Positions 46,191 through 59,619 of a DNA stretch of 64,000 nucleotides are shown piece by piece; the stretch's first letter is position 1; each line of letters begins with the position of its first letter. The DNA comes from Ligula intestinalis. Lineage: Eukaryota > Platyhelminthes > Cestoda > Diphyllobothriidea > Diphyllobothriidae. The stretch lies in assembly GCA_036362985.1 (NCBI GenBank), contig JAYGXS010000003.1, positions 63,012,319 through 63,076,318 on the forward strand, given 5' to 3'. The translations under genes and the position numbers were made by a program. The notes beneath the pieces were generated by a model. That model was not told where the DNA came from, did not search any database, and was given only the letters and a program-made list of their open reading frames with translations.

Positions 46191-49100
46191 AAAGCATTTT
46201 TCACTTCATGTTATTTCAATTAACAACAAAGATAACCTAACATGTGTGTGTAATCCCCCAACCAAATGTTGAGCTTCACAGTCTATCAGATATAAAATCT
46301 ACTGTATGTCCTGTTTAGGGAGCCATTTAATCAATCTTTCATAAGTGCCTTCTGACGTTTTAGTTTACTTAATAGGCTTTGCTTGACGTATACATCTTCA
46401 AAAGTGCTTGTCCTACAAACAAGCAGCAGGGCGCTCTAACAGCACTTCGTCTGCTAGACCGACGGTGGTATTGCACATTTGATGCATCGTTTCCCTCTTG
46501 TCGCTGGAAACGTTACATAGCATTGAAAAGATCCTGCGTAATGCTGCGGGCCTCGCCAAACTTCACGGTTATTTCTTAAGGGTAATTGTTCACAACACGG
46601 ACCGTATTCCTTGTCCTTTATCACTTATTATGCTTAGCGTGTACGTCATTCCTGGGTTACATTATTACATGATTCCCTGTGGTAAGTTGTCTTCAAATCC
46701 CAATCGTTTTATGCGGCTTGTGCATGAAGCTAGGCAGGCATTTCCTGTACGCGCCATTAAAGACAGCACCGAAGTCAGGGTATGCTACACAATGGATCAT
46801 CTCTCTTTTATTTGATGGGTTAATGCTGATCCGGGGGAGGCGTGCAGTGTAGCTGCTGTTTGGTGCTCTGTTAGATTATGCAGTTTATTTGACATATTGC
46901 ACAGACTTTGGATTTAATTCTAATACAGAGTAGAGAGTGCAAATTTTTTATAGCGACTGCACTGGAGGGGTTGAATAAACCTAGGATCTGGAAATGTGCA
47001 TACTCATACGTAAGCCCTGTAAATAATTGCTCAGAGACCTTATTAGGAGAACGGGCTCCACGTCAGGTTTCTAATTCGCAAGGTAATTTGTTATTGCATA
47101 TCCTTTTGCAAGAGTTTGGGCGGTTATTTTCGTATGGCGGTGGGCCATGATCTGTAAACATCCATGTTCCCGTCATTGATCAAGTGCATTTGTATTGGTT
47201 GCTTGCCATTAACTTTCGTTTTGTGCGTAAGCTGGGAACCGGGAAAATGCAAGTAAGCTTTCTGAAGAGCAGTTACTGCTTTTTATAATTGATAAAAATG
47301 TTTAAATCAACCCAATTTTTTGAGAGGTTTTGTTTAAAAGGCTCAACATGATAGTTTCTAGGTGCTGCACAAAGGCAAGAGTACGTGAAATAAGAAAAGG
47401 AAGTGCTTTAAATGCTGATACTTTGTATTTATGGTGGAACAGTTGGCCTCTGGGCACAGGTAGAGTGCTTGAGAAAAAGAGGTTTCATAAAGTTATGGCT
47501 GTCTGTTTGAGAATTGACTTAATTAAATTGATTTAATAAATACAGGGTTGAGCAAGGTCTAAAGAGGCTGTTATATTTAATAATATCTTATCTGTTGCAA
47601 CCCTAGAGCTTTCAAGTTCCTACAAATGCCGGTTGGAAGTCACAACTCGGAATCACGAGTATTTTGACCTAAAATTTAGCCACTAAGAACGTTCTCTATT
47701 TTGCTACATTAATTCTCGAAATTATTGGCCGTGTTCAATATCTGTTGGCGCAAAAAGTTGGTCAATTTAATATAATTTTGAGAGGGTCGGTTTAAAGTTT
47801 TTCAATATTGGATGTAAAAGATATACAGGACTCAAATTAAAGAAGTTGACCATTTTTAAGTAACTGAATCCACTTGCGGTTTTTTGGAAATGAAAATCAT
47901 GTTTTTCATAAACTAAGAACAAAACAAGCGCAATTCCACGGCCTAATACTGATGAATGTACAAGAGGGTGAAAGGGAACTCCAGAGGATAATATAATCAA
48001 ATCAAAAACATGCATAAAATTGTTAAAAAGGGTTTGAACTTCAGTCATACATAGTTCACGATGACCAGACTAGAAGAGATAAGAAAAAGAAGTAAAAAAA
48101 GAAACGACACTTCGATCACAGTGTATTCACCTTTGGCTAGAATGAATGCGACTTACCAGGGGTTTATACCTTCTGTTAAGCAAACAATCTTTCTCACTAT
48201 TACAACGGCTGACTAAAAACATCGGATCTAGGAAAATCATTTTGTTTACAACAAATGCACTCTTTTGAGCCGATACATGATAATTAACGAAGGCAGGACT
48301 TGTGTTATGGAATAAAAACCTTATTTCCATATTCCAATAGGATGCCAATTACCTAATTAATCGATTCTATGGAGTAAAGGAAGCTATAATTTTTTAATAG
48401 CATCAAACCAACTTCCTTATTATATTCTACGTTTCTTTTGGGCCAATGCGGTTTGCAATGACATCCATTACTTTTCGCGGCATGTCCACATGACGTTGCC
48501 TTTGTCGCTAAGCGTATGATACTTCAATTTTCCGATCCGCTTACGACTAGACAACACAGTTGTTTGAATTAAACCTTTTGTGTTGAATTAAAATCCGTCT
48601 ATTAAATTTGGGTTGCTTTTATTCTCATATACTTCATTTGCAGTATCGAGCAACGACTAAAACTTTGCCGTAAGATTTCACTTGCGGAAGCTAAGCCAGC
48701 AAAGAACGTTTGCAGCGTGTATGCATTTAGACACATCAAACGATGAAAACGTATTTCAGTAGAACTTATGCTCAAAAGTATCACTTTTGAAAAAAAAAGG
48801 AAATGGACTTCAATTTTCCTTTCAAATATTAACTGCGTAGAGTATACCAGTAAATTCCGGTGTATGCTTACGCACTAAAGCTTACGTGATTTTATGCATA
48901 ATAAGGCTAAACGAAGAAAGTTCAGAACTATTTATCGGAATTTAACAGCTTTTTTATGCTCACAACGGGTCACTGCAGGCAAATTTTTCATCCAGGGAAA
49001 TTTTTACTGCCTGCCATTTCCACTTCCTTCGGCATATAAGCATGAGCATTCCACACTTGTGCGGAAAGACATAACACGTCAGCTACTGGAAAAAATGCAA

Positions 49101-52100
49101 ATTTGAATGCTGCATACTGCATATTTCGCGCTATCGCTTTAGCCGGTGCTTTACACTTAATTTTCTGTCCAGGTCTTACTTTTATTCTATATATTTATAA
49201 AGCTGTTTGTTATGATCATTTTCAGATAGTCTGTAAATTGTCTTAATTATTTTTGTCTTTTGTCAGAGCACTTAGATTTCTATCCATTACACAATTTTAA
49301 AATGTGTTTCTCAAAGTAAAGTACAGACGCAACTATGGAAGGTTAGAACCATAAACTCTACAAAAATTAATCCTTTGGAGATAAAACTCATTTTCTTATT
49401 ACGTTTTACCTTTTTAGAAATACGTTTTGTCATGCTGAGGGCTGGGGTCTATCAGAGTAGTTTGTGTAATCTGTTTGAAATGTTTATTTGAGCATTTGAC
49501 TTCGTTGTGATGCATTGAATAAGTATAACATTTTGGTTCCAGGTATAAGAACAGTGGTGAAGCAGGAAATGTCCAATGTACATCTTTATTCCTGGCTAGG
49601 AGTTTTCGCTACAAATATTCTAATGTAATGAAATATATCTCAGTTTTTATGTCAACATCCCTACCTCGATCGTACATTGTTGAGCGAACTTGAATTAAAG
49701 AGGTTCAACTATTTATCCTTTATCTTAACTTTTTATTAAAATATCATCCTAGTCGGTGACATTACTATGCTATACTTAATTCATCAAACTTGGCATCGAT
49801 ATTGCGTTTGGTAGCTGAACGTGTTTTACCGAAACTCGAGCACCCTAAAAGCGGCAGGTTTCTCTCCGCAGGCCTCCTTAGTAGTTCAGATGTGGCCTAA
49901 AGAAAAAATTTCTGAAATCTGTGCCCTACGACCTAGCTGTCATTTCAACGAAATGTTAAAAGTTTAACTAACAGAATTAAACAATTCAAAATTAAAGACT
50001 GTCACACTTTGTGCCTGAACATAAAATGCCTGTATTTTAGCAATATTCTAAATAACTAGAACACTACATGGACGTTAAGCGTATTCCTAGCTCAACTAGT
50101 TTGCCTGGAAGTTTTCGTCAGAGCTGAGAAATATACAGCATTTTGTATTACTTTCGAAAGGAATAACGCAATCTTTGATAAATGACAGATAATCTCAACT
50201 GAAGAATAAAAACAAAATGTTAGCCTCGCCAGTTTTTGTAAAGTCTTGCTTTTCTGACTTATTTTTCAGTGCTTTGAGAATGAGACTCCGAAGAATTTGA
50301 CGACTGCATGTCTCCAGTCCCTTCAGTCAGTCCTTGGTTTATCTGCAAAGTACGCGACTCTTCAAAGCCTACTAGAATGATGCGCAGCCCATGTGATTAT
50401 TAATTCAGTTAGAATATGGTGTGCAGCGTTAGTTCACGGGTTAACGCCCATTTTCAAGCAAATTTCGTTTTTACGATGCTTCTGACACGTTCCTGATCTA
50501 GGTCTCACTGTAGGCGTAATGCTCAATTTTGTTCAGTTCAACGGCATTTGTCTGATAATGAAGATTTTTGGGCAAATGTTGTTTTTGAAAGTAAAGTTAG
50601 CCATCTTACCTCTGTCCTGCAGCAACTAACACAAACAGACCAAACATTGAATAAACCGTTTTGGATTAAGTAGCCAATAAAGAGAGCAGCATTTGCATTG
50701 CTTGACGAGGAACTAGCCTATGAGACATAATTTCAGTTTTTGCCGGACAGAACCACCTCACTTTTCGTAAGAAATTTAAAGTCTCTTCGGTGTATTTTTT
50801 TTCTGGCTGACAGACATGGAGCACCGGTAGAACAAAATGGATAAATATATAAAATAGATTAGGGTTGGAGGTGCCTTAACATTACTTGCTAACCGTCCAA
50901 ATCATAGCACAAGCATACTTAAAATCTGGCGGAAAAAAAGATCTCGACGGACATTCCTAAACCTTTATTATCTGAGACCGTATAGTCGCAGATGCGGCCG
51001 CACGATCTCTTAAAAATTAGATGTACAAAGTATGCAGCAATGAAACACCCGCTTAGGAGTTAGAAATAGGGTTACTTGAAAGCCCAAAAAGTTTGCAAAT
51101 GCGGTTCATGACAGAAAAATGCTCCCAAAGAAACCAGAGTAATGTTGGACTTGTCACGTTGTTGACCGCAACATGACATAAATTAGCTGATACATGAGCC
51201 GTAAAGTGGTTTTGCCGTGGTTCACAAATTAATATAATGTACTTAACAATACGATATTATAACTGTTAGAAGTTTAGCCTGGCCAAAGACTAGCAACCTT
51301 CCAGGCCCTCATGAGCCGTCTTGCCTGCCGCTGACTGTCCCAATGATTTTTTTGTCAACAGAAGACTGCCTTCAAGGCATATATCGTCGCTGTGGTTATG
51401 CCCATGCAATGACTGTCCATACGCAATGACCTTTAACTTGACACACGCATGCACGCACGTCACGGCGCGTGCCCAAATTTTCGCAGTCCCTCAAGGGCCA
51501 ACTGGTCACGTGGTCTTATCCGAATGCGGCCAATGATACCACAAGCGAACGCACTTGACAATCCCTTATAGGCCACCATCACCTCTTAGACAGTGAGTTG
51601 CCCACAGATTGCTAGGACACCGGCAGTCTGGTCCTGATTGCGGGGCGAGTCCCGAAGTGGAGACATTCAGGGCGCTGAAGATCAACCAGCGGCAACTGAC
51701 ACCCGAGAAAGCAACCCCAGGTTTTATGCACATTAAATCCTCCTCCGGGTGGATTCCAAAGCTACACCATTCTTATAGTGTTCTTCCTTGTTGATTCCAA
51801 AGGGCGTAATTAGATGTTGACACTACAGAATTCACCGTTATAACAATAACTCCCTATCTGGATTGCGTTTTAACCATAAAATATATTTTTCTACAAAACT
51901 AAGAACAGTTACTGTCCGTAACTTTAATCGGCCTTTCGCTTGTGCTATCGTGTGCGCCTAAGTCTTTTAGTAACTTTACAAGTGGATTATGTCTACTTTA
52001 CATCATCGTTAATATTAATAGTATCGATATCGGCCGCATGTTCTACAATTGGGTTACATTAATAATTTTAATTGACCAAACACCCTATTGTGATAATGTG

Positions 52101-52234
52101 GCTGGTATTCATCTGGTCAATTTTAGATTGATTGCTTAGGCAATCCTGCTGTAGCGGAATAACTTGATTCCATACGCTGCAGGCAGATAATTTCATTTGA
52201 CTACTAACAAACTCGCGTCCACCGGTGGGACTTC
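46190..52234. other. Long AT-rich stretch without a supported gene
   Basis: I found no domain, RNA gene or PLE end here. The longest plus-strand ORF (46498-46815, 105 codons) has ordinary composition but no recognisable family and no convincing splice context. A GC-richer block at 51300-51730 may be an old repeat. Confidence 0.4.
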
Positions 52235-52456
52235 TTAGCTCAGGGGCTTAAGTCTCAGGTGGAAATATTCACCGCTGCCTAGTACCGTCACCTTTGTTCG
52301 AGTGCTTCTCCTCTCCAAAAGCGTACGTCCATCACCTGGTAGGTCAGAGGCCACACGCTGCAAAAGGTTGAGTATTTTGGTCAGATTTTTAATCGGGGTT
52401 TCGTTGTCTATTGCCCAGGACCGCAAAGCACTTTTTAGAGTCTCCTCCTGCTCCAT
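52235..52456 (-). pseudogene. Transposon-linked protein fragment (LPxDxRTLL type)
   Basis: The 73-residue minus-strand frame reads LKSALRSWAIDNETPIKNL, then KILNLLQRVASDLPGDGRTLLE and GSGEYFHLRLK. From memory, proteins repeatedly found with invertebrate DNA transposons start with a domain of this layout: L-W-hydrophobic helix, LL-IL, LPxDxRTLL, then a short basic stretch and GG-Y-HFG. The function is unknown. Here the frame stops right after this domain and I see no continuing transposase on the minus strand towards 52000. It is probably a fragment, though it could be one exon of a longer gene. Confidence 0.4.
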
Positions 52457-52599
52457 CGCCGGGTGCCCAGTAACGTTGCCTGTTGAGGGTTCCGTTACTT
52501 CTTCCGATTATGAATACCTCCAGGTACTACCATCGTCCAACGATGTTGTGCTACAGTCAGATTCGTCAGATGAATATCTACGAAAAGAGTCAAGATAGT

Positions 52600-55500
52600 C
52601 TAAAAATCTCGTCATTTCCCTTGTTTCTTTCTCAATTTCACATAAATCTTTAAGATATTCGCGCAATATCCGCACGATATTGTAACTTTGACGCCCACAG
52701 TACGCGCGCTGACGAAAATTAATCAGCCAATCAATTATCGATTATGTAATTATATCAGCCAATGAAACCAAGCACATGTGAAGCGTGTGTTTGCGTCATA
52801 CGCTAACGCGCGCAATGCTTTTTGGCTTAGACCGTTAAATGAACTGAAGTCTCCTTCTAGCTGTCTTGGGAATACCACCTAGGTCGCCAAGACTTACTTA
52901 AAATGGACGAATAAATCATTGAATAAGTCAACCTGTTGCACTTAAGACGCTGAAGCGGAATTTGTTCGTCATTTTTTTCTATCTCCATGAAACAGTTTGG
53001 CAGACTTGAACTCTTATGCATGTGAGTCATTAGGCAGTTATTCCCAGGAAGTTCACTTGCATGATCTTCACCATCTTAGTCGTCTTCAACAGTGTCCTTT
53101 ATTTCCTTTATAACAAAGCCTTAATAGAACTCTATGGACGAGGGTGACTCTTAACTTTGATTGTCTCTCTTCACGGACTTTTCATGGCGTTCAGCTTGTG
53201 CGGCTACCTCTCATTGTGTTAAATACTTACAGAAGATTGCCAAGGATTCTGGCCTGCTGTAGTCTCAAATCCTTTTTTTCCTTCCCATACAAAAATTCAT
53301 GCCAAACTGTGATCGAAACGTACTCGACTATTTTCAGTTTTGGATCACTTGCGTTACCGGTCTTTGGTAAGTGAGGTAGCTTTAGATCTTCTCATGCGCA
53401 TTTCCTTCTGAAAGACATGACTTTCGGTGACATTTTTTTTCAAAGAAGTGCAACTCTTACATCTGCTAGTTTTCTGGAAGACTAACTCAGTCTCAAGCGC
53501 TGAAGATAAAAGCATCTGAGGATTTTGAATTCCTTTTCGTCTGCCAATGGCTCCGTCTATCTTCCTGCTTGCTTTCCTCTGTTCATCCGCCGGCGAGAGT
53601 TAATTGCCCCGGAGGCGATGATTCGTTAGTTGGTCGTGTTGTTTGATACGCCTTCTACAATTCCAACGTACCGTGATCCTCAGGTTGGCTTTCAGATTTT
53701 ATATATACTTCATGACTCGTTTGGTTGCTTTCATAAAGTTCGGCTGAAAACCGGATAGATAAGGTTTTATCGCTGACTGTTGGCCTACATGCTGCTGGGG
53801 ATTAGTAAAATTAAACCAAGCACCATCCGCTGACTCTGTGCGGCATCCGTTTAGCCCTGAAATCAGAAGTGGGTTGTCCATAAATCAAGTTGGTGTTCGC
53901 ATCATTCTTTGACTCCTTTGTAAGATGCTTCCTCCAATCTCTAGTGGCACTACCAAGACAAAACTTCCCCATCAGTTTTACTTAACCATCCAAGCTCTCT
54001 CCTCGGTTCACTGAATGGTTCTGAGTTTCACCTCGAAAAAGACTGGTTGACATTCAACCACTCATTTAGTCGACGTGATCCGCCCACTAGAACAATCCTA
54101 CAATGGCCACTTCAGATGGTCTTCCGCAGAGCAAAGACATTCCATGAACAAACTGGTATTCCGACCGTGGACACTGTTAAGATTGACGTCTCAGAAAGAG
54201 CTTTTTGTGTCTCATTGGCCCATGTCATTGGCTCCGTTTGCTAACATCTCAATTATCCCTGGTTTTGTTCCCTATCACAATTTCAGTATCAATTTATAAA
54301 CCCATGATCACCTTACTTAGATCCACTTGATCTGTTCATTTTATTTGCATCACAAAACAACGGACGCTTTTCTCCGATTTTCTGCTCCTATTTAATTAAT
54401 GTTTTGAAAGACAGCTTTTGATATATAGAAGGAAGTATGCAAGTGAAAAAATGCCTCTTCGTTGTAAAATTTTCACATGAACAAGACGCAAGGTATAAGT
54501 TACAATTTTAAATACCTCTGATGTGAAATAACAACCTGGAAACATGCAACTTCATAGAGAGGAGTCCCACAACCCCACATTATTCTACAATAGAGCATTA
54601 TTTTTTTCACAAATTCGATTGCATCGATCAAAGTAAGTCAATGTTCTAGTGTAAAATCCGGTAAATGCATTCATTTAGTTGACTTTGTCGTATATGTATG
54701 TTAAATAGTAAATGCTCAGCTCAGCGTCTACAGGATACGCAAAGTTTTACTGCAACACAAAAGTCCACGTTTAAGCATTTCAGGCTTGCATCTTAAAAAC
54801 TACCGCAAATTCGATGCCCACTATAAGGGACAACTAAAGTGCATTTAAAGAAATTTGTTGTATGATAGTTGGAAAGGCTAACGCCTGAGGCATGCCAATC
54901 ACAGGCAGCTAAACCTCCCCGCCGTCTGCAAAGTCCATTACGTTAGTAGAGGTTAGGGACTGGCCAAATCGAAACTAGGATTTGAAAACAAAGACGGCCC
55001 CGTGACAAAACCGCCGGAAGGCGGAGCAGGATTACCAGCATCCCTTACCTTGGGGACGGACCACAACACTTATTTACGTCAGGTTACGCCAAAATTACTC
55101 ACGCAGGGCCAAGCAATGCGCGTAGAAAAATCGATCAGCCTTTGGCCAACGCACACAACGCCAAATTTGAATTGCTGATCGATAAAGTCAGTTCTCGCCT
55201 CGACAAAAAAGAGCCGACCCAGCTGCCCGAAATGTCAGCAGAAAAAGAAACACATTCTGGGGACCAAAAATTATGTACGATCTATGAGATGTGTGTCTGA
55301 TTGTAGCCTTGATTCAAATAAGCCCTGCTATCGGCGGTCGGATTTCTTGCATCAAATTTTAATATCTTTGCCTCCACCGCATTTACATCGCCCATTTATA
55401 TTACACCTTTCCACGTTCCGAATTACTAAAAGTGGGCGTAAATATGCTGCCCACCGATATGACTATCGGTGGGCAGCAACTTTCGTTTTACGTAATCGTT

Positions 55501-56150
55501 TAAGATCCGTTGTCGCTTCAGTGTGCGCGCCTTAAAATTATCCGGACTAGTACAACGGCCGGTGCGCACCCTAGCCGATGGTCATATTCAGAGTAAATGA
55601 CTGGACAAGAGTATATCGAATAACCTAACCTCCATGGCCTAATCCACCACTTTTACACCCCTTGTAGAAAGTTTGTCAAAGCGTTGTGTCCCCGAATCTG
55701 CTTGACGGCGGCATGTTTTGCAGCCCTCCTAACGCGCACTTGCAAAGCCACAATTTAATTTCATTTGTTGTTCTTTCCGATGACATGGTATAGACGATAG
55801 TTGCACGGTCTAAGGGTAAAATGTCAGCTGATCGAAGAGCCTTGGTTTCTTTATGATCTCAATCATATAGAGTATGGACCAAAAATCCTGTTACATGCAA
55901 AACTTTGTAGGTTTGATCAGTACTCACATACTGACGTGAACGTATTAAAGAAAACTAAGAAATACTAACCACTAACATAAGGCTTATTTACAAATTAAAA
56001 GGAGTTTAAGAAGAACTGAGCCTATATTTAAAAAAAAATTTTCCCGATGATCTCCAAATTCCGGAGACATGAAAAATAGCTACAAATTAAAATAATAATT
56101 CTTAATATTTTCTTAAGCTGAAAGCTTAATGCGACCACTTTCTCTGTGTA
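52600..56150. other. Stretch without a supported gene
   Basis: Moderately AT-rich. Several 60-85 codon ORFs (for example 53144-53374, 54047-54299, 55284-55535) have no family features I know. The only distinct structure is the hairpin at 55445-55478. Confidence 0.4.
55445..55478. repeat. Perfect 15-bp hairpin with 4-nt loop
   Basis: TGCTGCCCACCGATA (55445-55459) and TATCGGTGGGCAGCA (55464-55478) are exact reverse complements around TGAC. Confidence 0.9.
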
Positions 56151-56690
56151 TAGTCAAATTTATCTAACCATATAATCATTAATGGATAACTATTTATTTA
56201 ATATAGTCTTTTAAGTTATGGCATAATTTTCTGCGTTTTCAGTGTCCTTATTTGTTTAACTCTCAATTGCGTTTCTGTTCAACTTTTTTTCATCAAAACC
56301 TTCAAAATATAATATGCAAAAAGAGTATTTACCGACTAAATGAATTTTCTGGGATAAGTTCTTATGAAGATGGCCATGTGGATCATATTTTAAAATGCCT
56401 TAAAACAGCAAACCATATTGTCGAGCATAAAAACCATTCTGCAAAATAAAACGAATATTTGTATTCCTTAGTTTAATAAAAACTTTGTATAATAGGAAAC
56501 CTCTATAAAAAGTGCCTTAAATGGATACACAGTTGACGAATTTCTCTGTATATTACCTTTTTTCAAGGTAATGTCAAAATAAAATTAGAGACTTTTGGCA
56601 ATTTTTTAAAATTTACCTGAAGTTAAACGATTTAATATGACTGGAGATGAAAGAATTGACTTTCCTCTTTATAGTGAATTTTTTTTCGCC
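56150..56690 (+). repeat. Large inverted arm I, left
   Basis: It matches the reverse complement of 59620-60130 with many substitutions. Examples are AAGTTCTTATGAAGATGGCC against AAGTTCTTATGCAGATGGCC, AACAGCAAACCA, and GTATTCCT followed by AATAAAAA. It encloses PLE-E and D insertions. Confidence 0.65.
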
Positions 56691-57166
56691 ATAGTAAAAT
56701 ACTTTCATGATCTGTTATAAACTTACAAATTAAAAAGTGGCCATGTATATTGCCATTGTTTGAACTAGTACTTATTATTTTATACTTTCAGTTTCTAAAT
56801 AGCACATAAACGCAACAAATCTTTTACAAAAAGGTAAATTTTTGCATAAATTACATTTGATAAGTTCTTTTTTATATTACCTTTTTACGGTAACGTGTAT
56901 GGACATTTTCCTTATCTGACCTGTAGGCAATGCGGTTAATTAAACTTCCTTGTTTCTGAAAATAAAGGCGATTCCTTAAACTTGATTTCACCTGCATCTG
57001 AACGATTTCGGACATAATTTTTCAGTTTTGAAAGGGATATTTTTTACACTTTTTAACTCATGTTGGAGTTTCTCCATGGCATAATGCCCATTATTAAAAA
57101 TTTTGGTTCTGTCATATGTAATAGCATAAGAAATTCCCTCGATATGAGACAACTCCCCATATTTTT

Positions 57167-57944
57167 TAGGCAAATTATACCTTTTCGGCAAATAATCTTC
57201 AGGGCCATGACATTGCAAACTAGAAAATTTGAACAGGTACAACAATCAATAATTTAAGGGTTATGCGCCTATTGGCCATGGCGGACTTTTCAGTCGGCGC
57301 CAATGGTCGGCATGTTGGTTGGGCAACTACTACTTTTGGATGGGGGCGATATAAAATCGCCTGCTGGCCTCGGTTTCGGTCACGGGAGGGTCAGGGCATG
57401 TGTAAGTGTCTTCTGGCAGCACAGTACTCGAGCAGGATACATCGGCCGAACAACGAGGCGACTAGAAAAGAGAGTACGTGAACACGTTCTGGCCTGGTTG
57501 AGTAAAAGCTAAACTAAATCGATCTTGAGTTCTATCCTCGCCCACCTGGTTGAAACAAACCACCGAGTCGATACAAGTGAAGCCTTTCAGGTTGTCTACC
57601 GGACACCAAACAACCTCTCCAAAGGCCTACGCCAACGGGTGCTGGCAACAGCAAAAGCAGTGGTTTTATGCCTATTGAATTCAGTACTGTGCTGCCAGTA
57701 GACACTTACACAAGCCCTGACCCTACCGTGACCAAAACCGAGGCCAGCAGGCGATTTCATATCACCCCCATCCAAAAGTAGTGGTTGCTTAACCAACATG
57801 CCGACCATTGGCGCCGACTGAAAAGTCCGCCATGGCCAATAGGCGCATAACCCTGAAATTATTGATTGTTGTACCTGTTCAAATTTTCTAGTTTGCAATG
57901 TCATGGCCTTGAAGATGATTTGCCGAAAAGTATACTTTGCTTAC
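57167..57944. mobile_element. PLE-E fragment with 262-bp inverted arms
   Basis: Arms 57167-57428 and 57683-57944 are near-exact reverse complements (for example GGGCCATGACATTGCAAAC, GGCGGACTTTTCAGTCGGCG). The 254-bp centre holds a GIY-YIG fragment. The right arm is the natural continuation of the coding end (LLNSVLCC then stop), so the left arm is the inverted duplicate, joined upstream of the endonuclease remnant. Confidence 0.8.
57400..57690 (+). pseudogene. PLE-E GIY-YIG endonuclease fragment
   Basis: The plus strand reads GYIGRTTRRLEKRVREHVLAW (57432-57494), then a TAA at 57510-57512, and in the same reading direction ILSSILAHLVETNHRVDT, EAFQVVYRTP and LLNSVLCC. This is the YIGRTTRRL...EH core and the conserved ILAHL-(D/E)-TNH block of the flatworm GIY-YIG group also seen at 7448-7860. 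The stop and the missing N-terminal Cys region make it a dead fragment. Confidence 0.75.
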
Positions 57945-58389
57945 AAATTAATTTTCAAGTTAAAAAAATGGGAATATTTAACGAACTCCCCACATCACCA
58001 AAATGTATGCTAACTTCTAATAATAGACCTAAACAAAATGGCGGTTTTCCTAACTAAAAGGCTTTTTCAGGATTAAATCCACTCAATGTATCAAAATAAT
58101 ATGACCAAGTACATGCTATATTGTCAAGTCAAATTTCGTTATCAAGGTTGCACCATTTTAAGCCCATACTGTATAGTCAACAGAATTATGATTTTATGAT
58201 GTCTCTATTCTGTTTCCTATATGTTGCTCCAAAAGTCTATTAGTAAACTAAAACTTCTCGAGTACATTGCATGCTTCAGGGAGTCATTTGAAAAGCAAAA
58301 AATTAAATGGTAATCAATTTAATTATTCTGTTTGTATCTGCTTAGTTTATTTCCCTTCAGCAAGATTACTGACACTGCTCTTATATTTT

Positions 58390-58770
58390 CAAAGCGGTCA
58401 TCTGGCCCTCCGATATTGGCGTAAGATGACGCGGTGAGGCAATCATCAGGCCAGAGTCTACCGCGCGTAATGAAATTTCAGCAAGTCCTCGGTCAACAAA
58501 TTATCAACAAGCAAGACGGCAATTACAACTTATTGCCGTTGTTTGTTTTAAGGAGTGACTGTACCCTACAAATACTGCAAACTTCTGTGCAGTTGCTACC
58601 CGTATCTGCTACTTCTTTTTGCTTATGTATCTGATGCTGAATCCACGACACATCCCGAAACGTCAAACAAGTAAACGTATTGCCCCAGCGATCGAGCAAT
58701 CTTCTTCTGTTAATTTACTTCCTAGGACTCACATGTTCGCTTGTGTAAGCAGCTTGACAGGCTTTTACTG
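58390..58770 (+). mobile_element. PLE-D 3' region
   Basis: The plus-strand terminal motif is CTGATGCTGAATCC, a helix remnant, then CCCGAAACGTC. It is followed by CCAGCGATCGAG and CTTCCTAGGACTCACATGTTCGC, matching the flank at 30160-30215. The last A of CTGANGA is C here. The upstream part matches 43380-43440 in inverse orientation. Confidence 0.65.
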
Positions 58771-59619
58771 AAAGATGAAGTGTCTTGCTTCGAAAATGTT
58801 CTCCTTCCTCCTCTCACTCTTCACCATGCACCCGCATTTAAGACTTATAGCACCTACTTAATTTACCTTTCATGCTTCAGCCTTCTTAACTGCACAGTGT
58901 ATTCTATTTTATTAGTAAAGCAATTGCCGTTTGTAGGCTAACAAAAGGTTAGGAATTGCATGACATCATTAACGCATGCTAGTCTAGTGCCTCGTGCAAA
59001 TTTATTCTGTGAAAAAAATGCTTTAGCCTTAATATACAAGCCTTTTTCAGATGTTTCGTGCATAAATGGGTTTCAAATATTTGGTGTTCAGTGGAATTCC
59101 GTTTCCTGACAAATTAATATGTCCGCCCGTTACGTGGTTTCCGTAGATAAGTTGATTGCCGCATCAGAGTTGGCATAATCACAAAAATACCTTCCAGAAC
59201 TGGAACATTTTGTGCGAAGTTGATCAAATGGATGTGAAGCTAAGTTTATGGAATCACATTTATGTTCAGCAACAAGCAGCGATGGAAGTTTTAAAGATTA
59301 TATTTAGCTATTCTGTAAAGTTTTTTTGCAAAAAGTTCAGTGACAAAATGTTTTTAATAGAACCTTTACTTTTACCACACAGCTGGCTTTGCGCGTAAGC
59401 AAAGTGACCAGATGTTGCCGCGAAGGCAAACTGTAGAATGCCTTATTGAATTTAAGTCATGCAAAAATATTGTTTTTTGCAAGCAATACGTTCCGGTCAA
59501 GCGAAATTTACAAACAGAACAGACAGAAGTATGATAAGTTTTTCAAAACTAGTCATATATGTTGCCTGTTTTTCTTGCATTCGCACGCTTAGTATGGATT
59601 GTGGAATAAACCCCTCTAA

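Noticed and set aside
46498..46815. 105-codon plus-strand ORF
   Set aside because: Composition is not absurd, but no motif, family or convincing splice signals were found; chance cannot be excluded.
54047..54299. Overlapping plus-strand ORFs of 65 and 74 codons
   Set aside because: Two frames are open at once in an ordinary region, with no recognisable motif in either.
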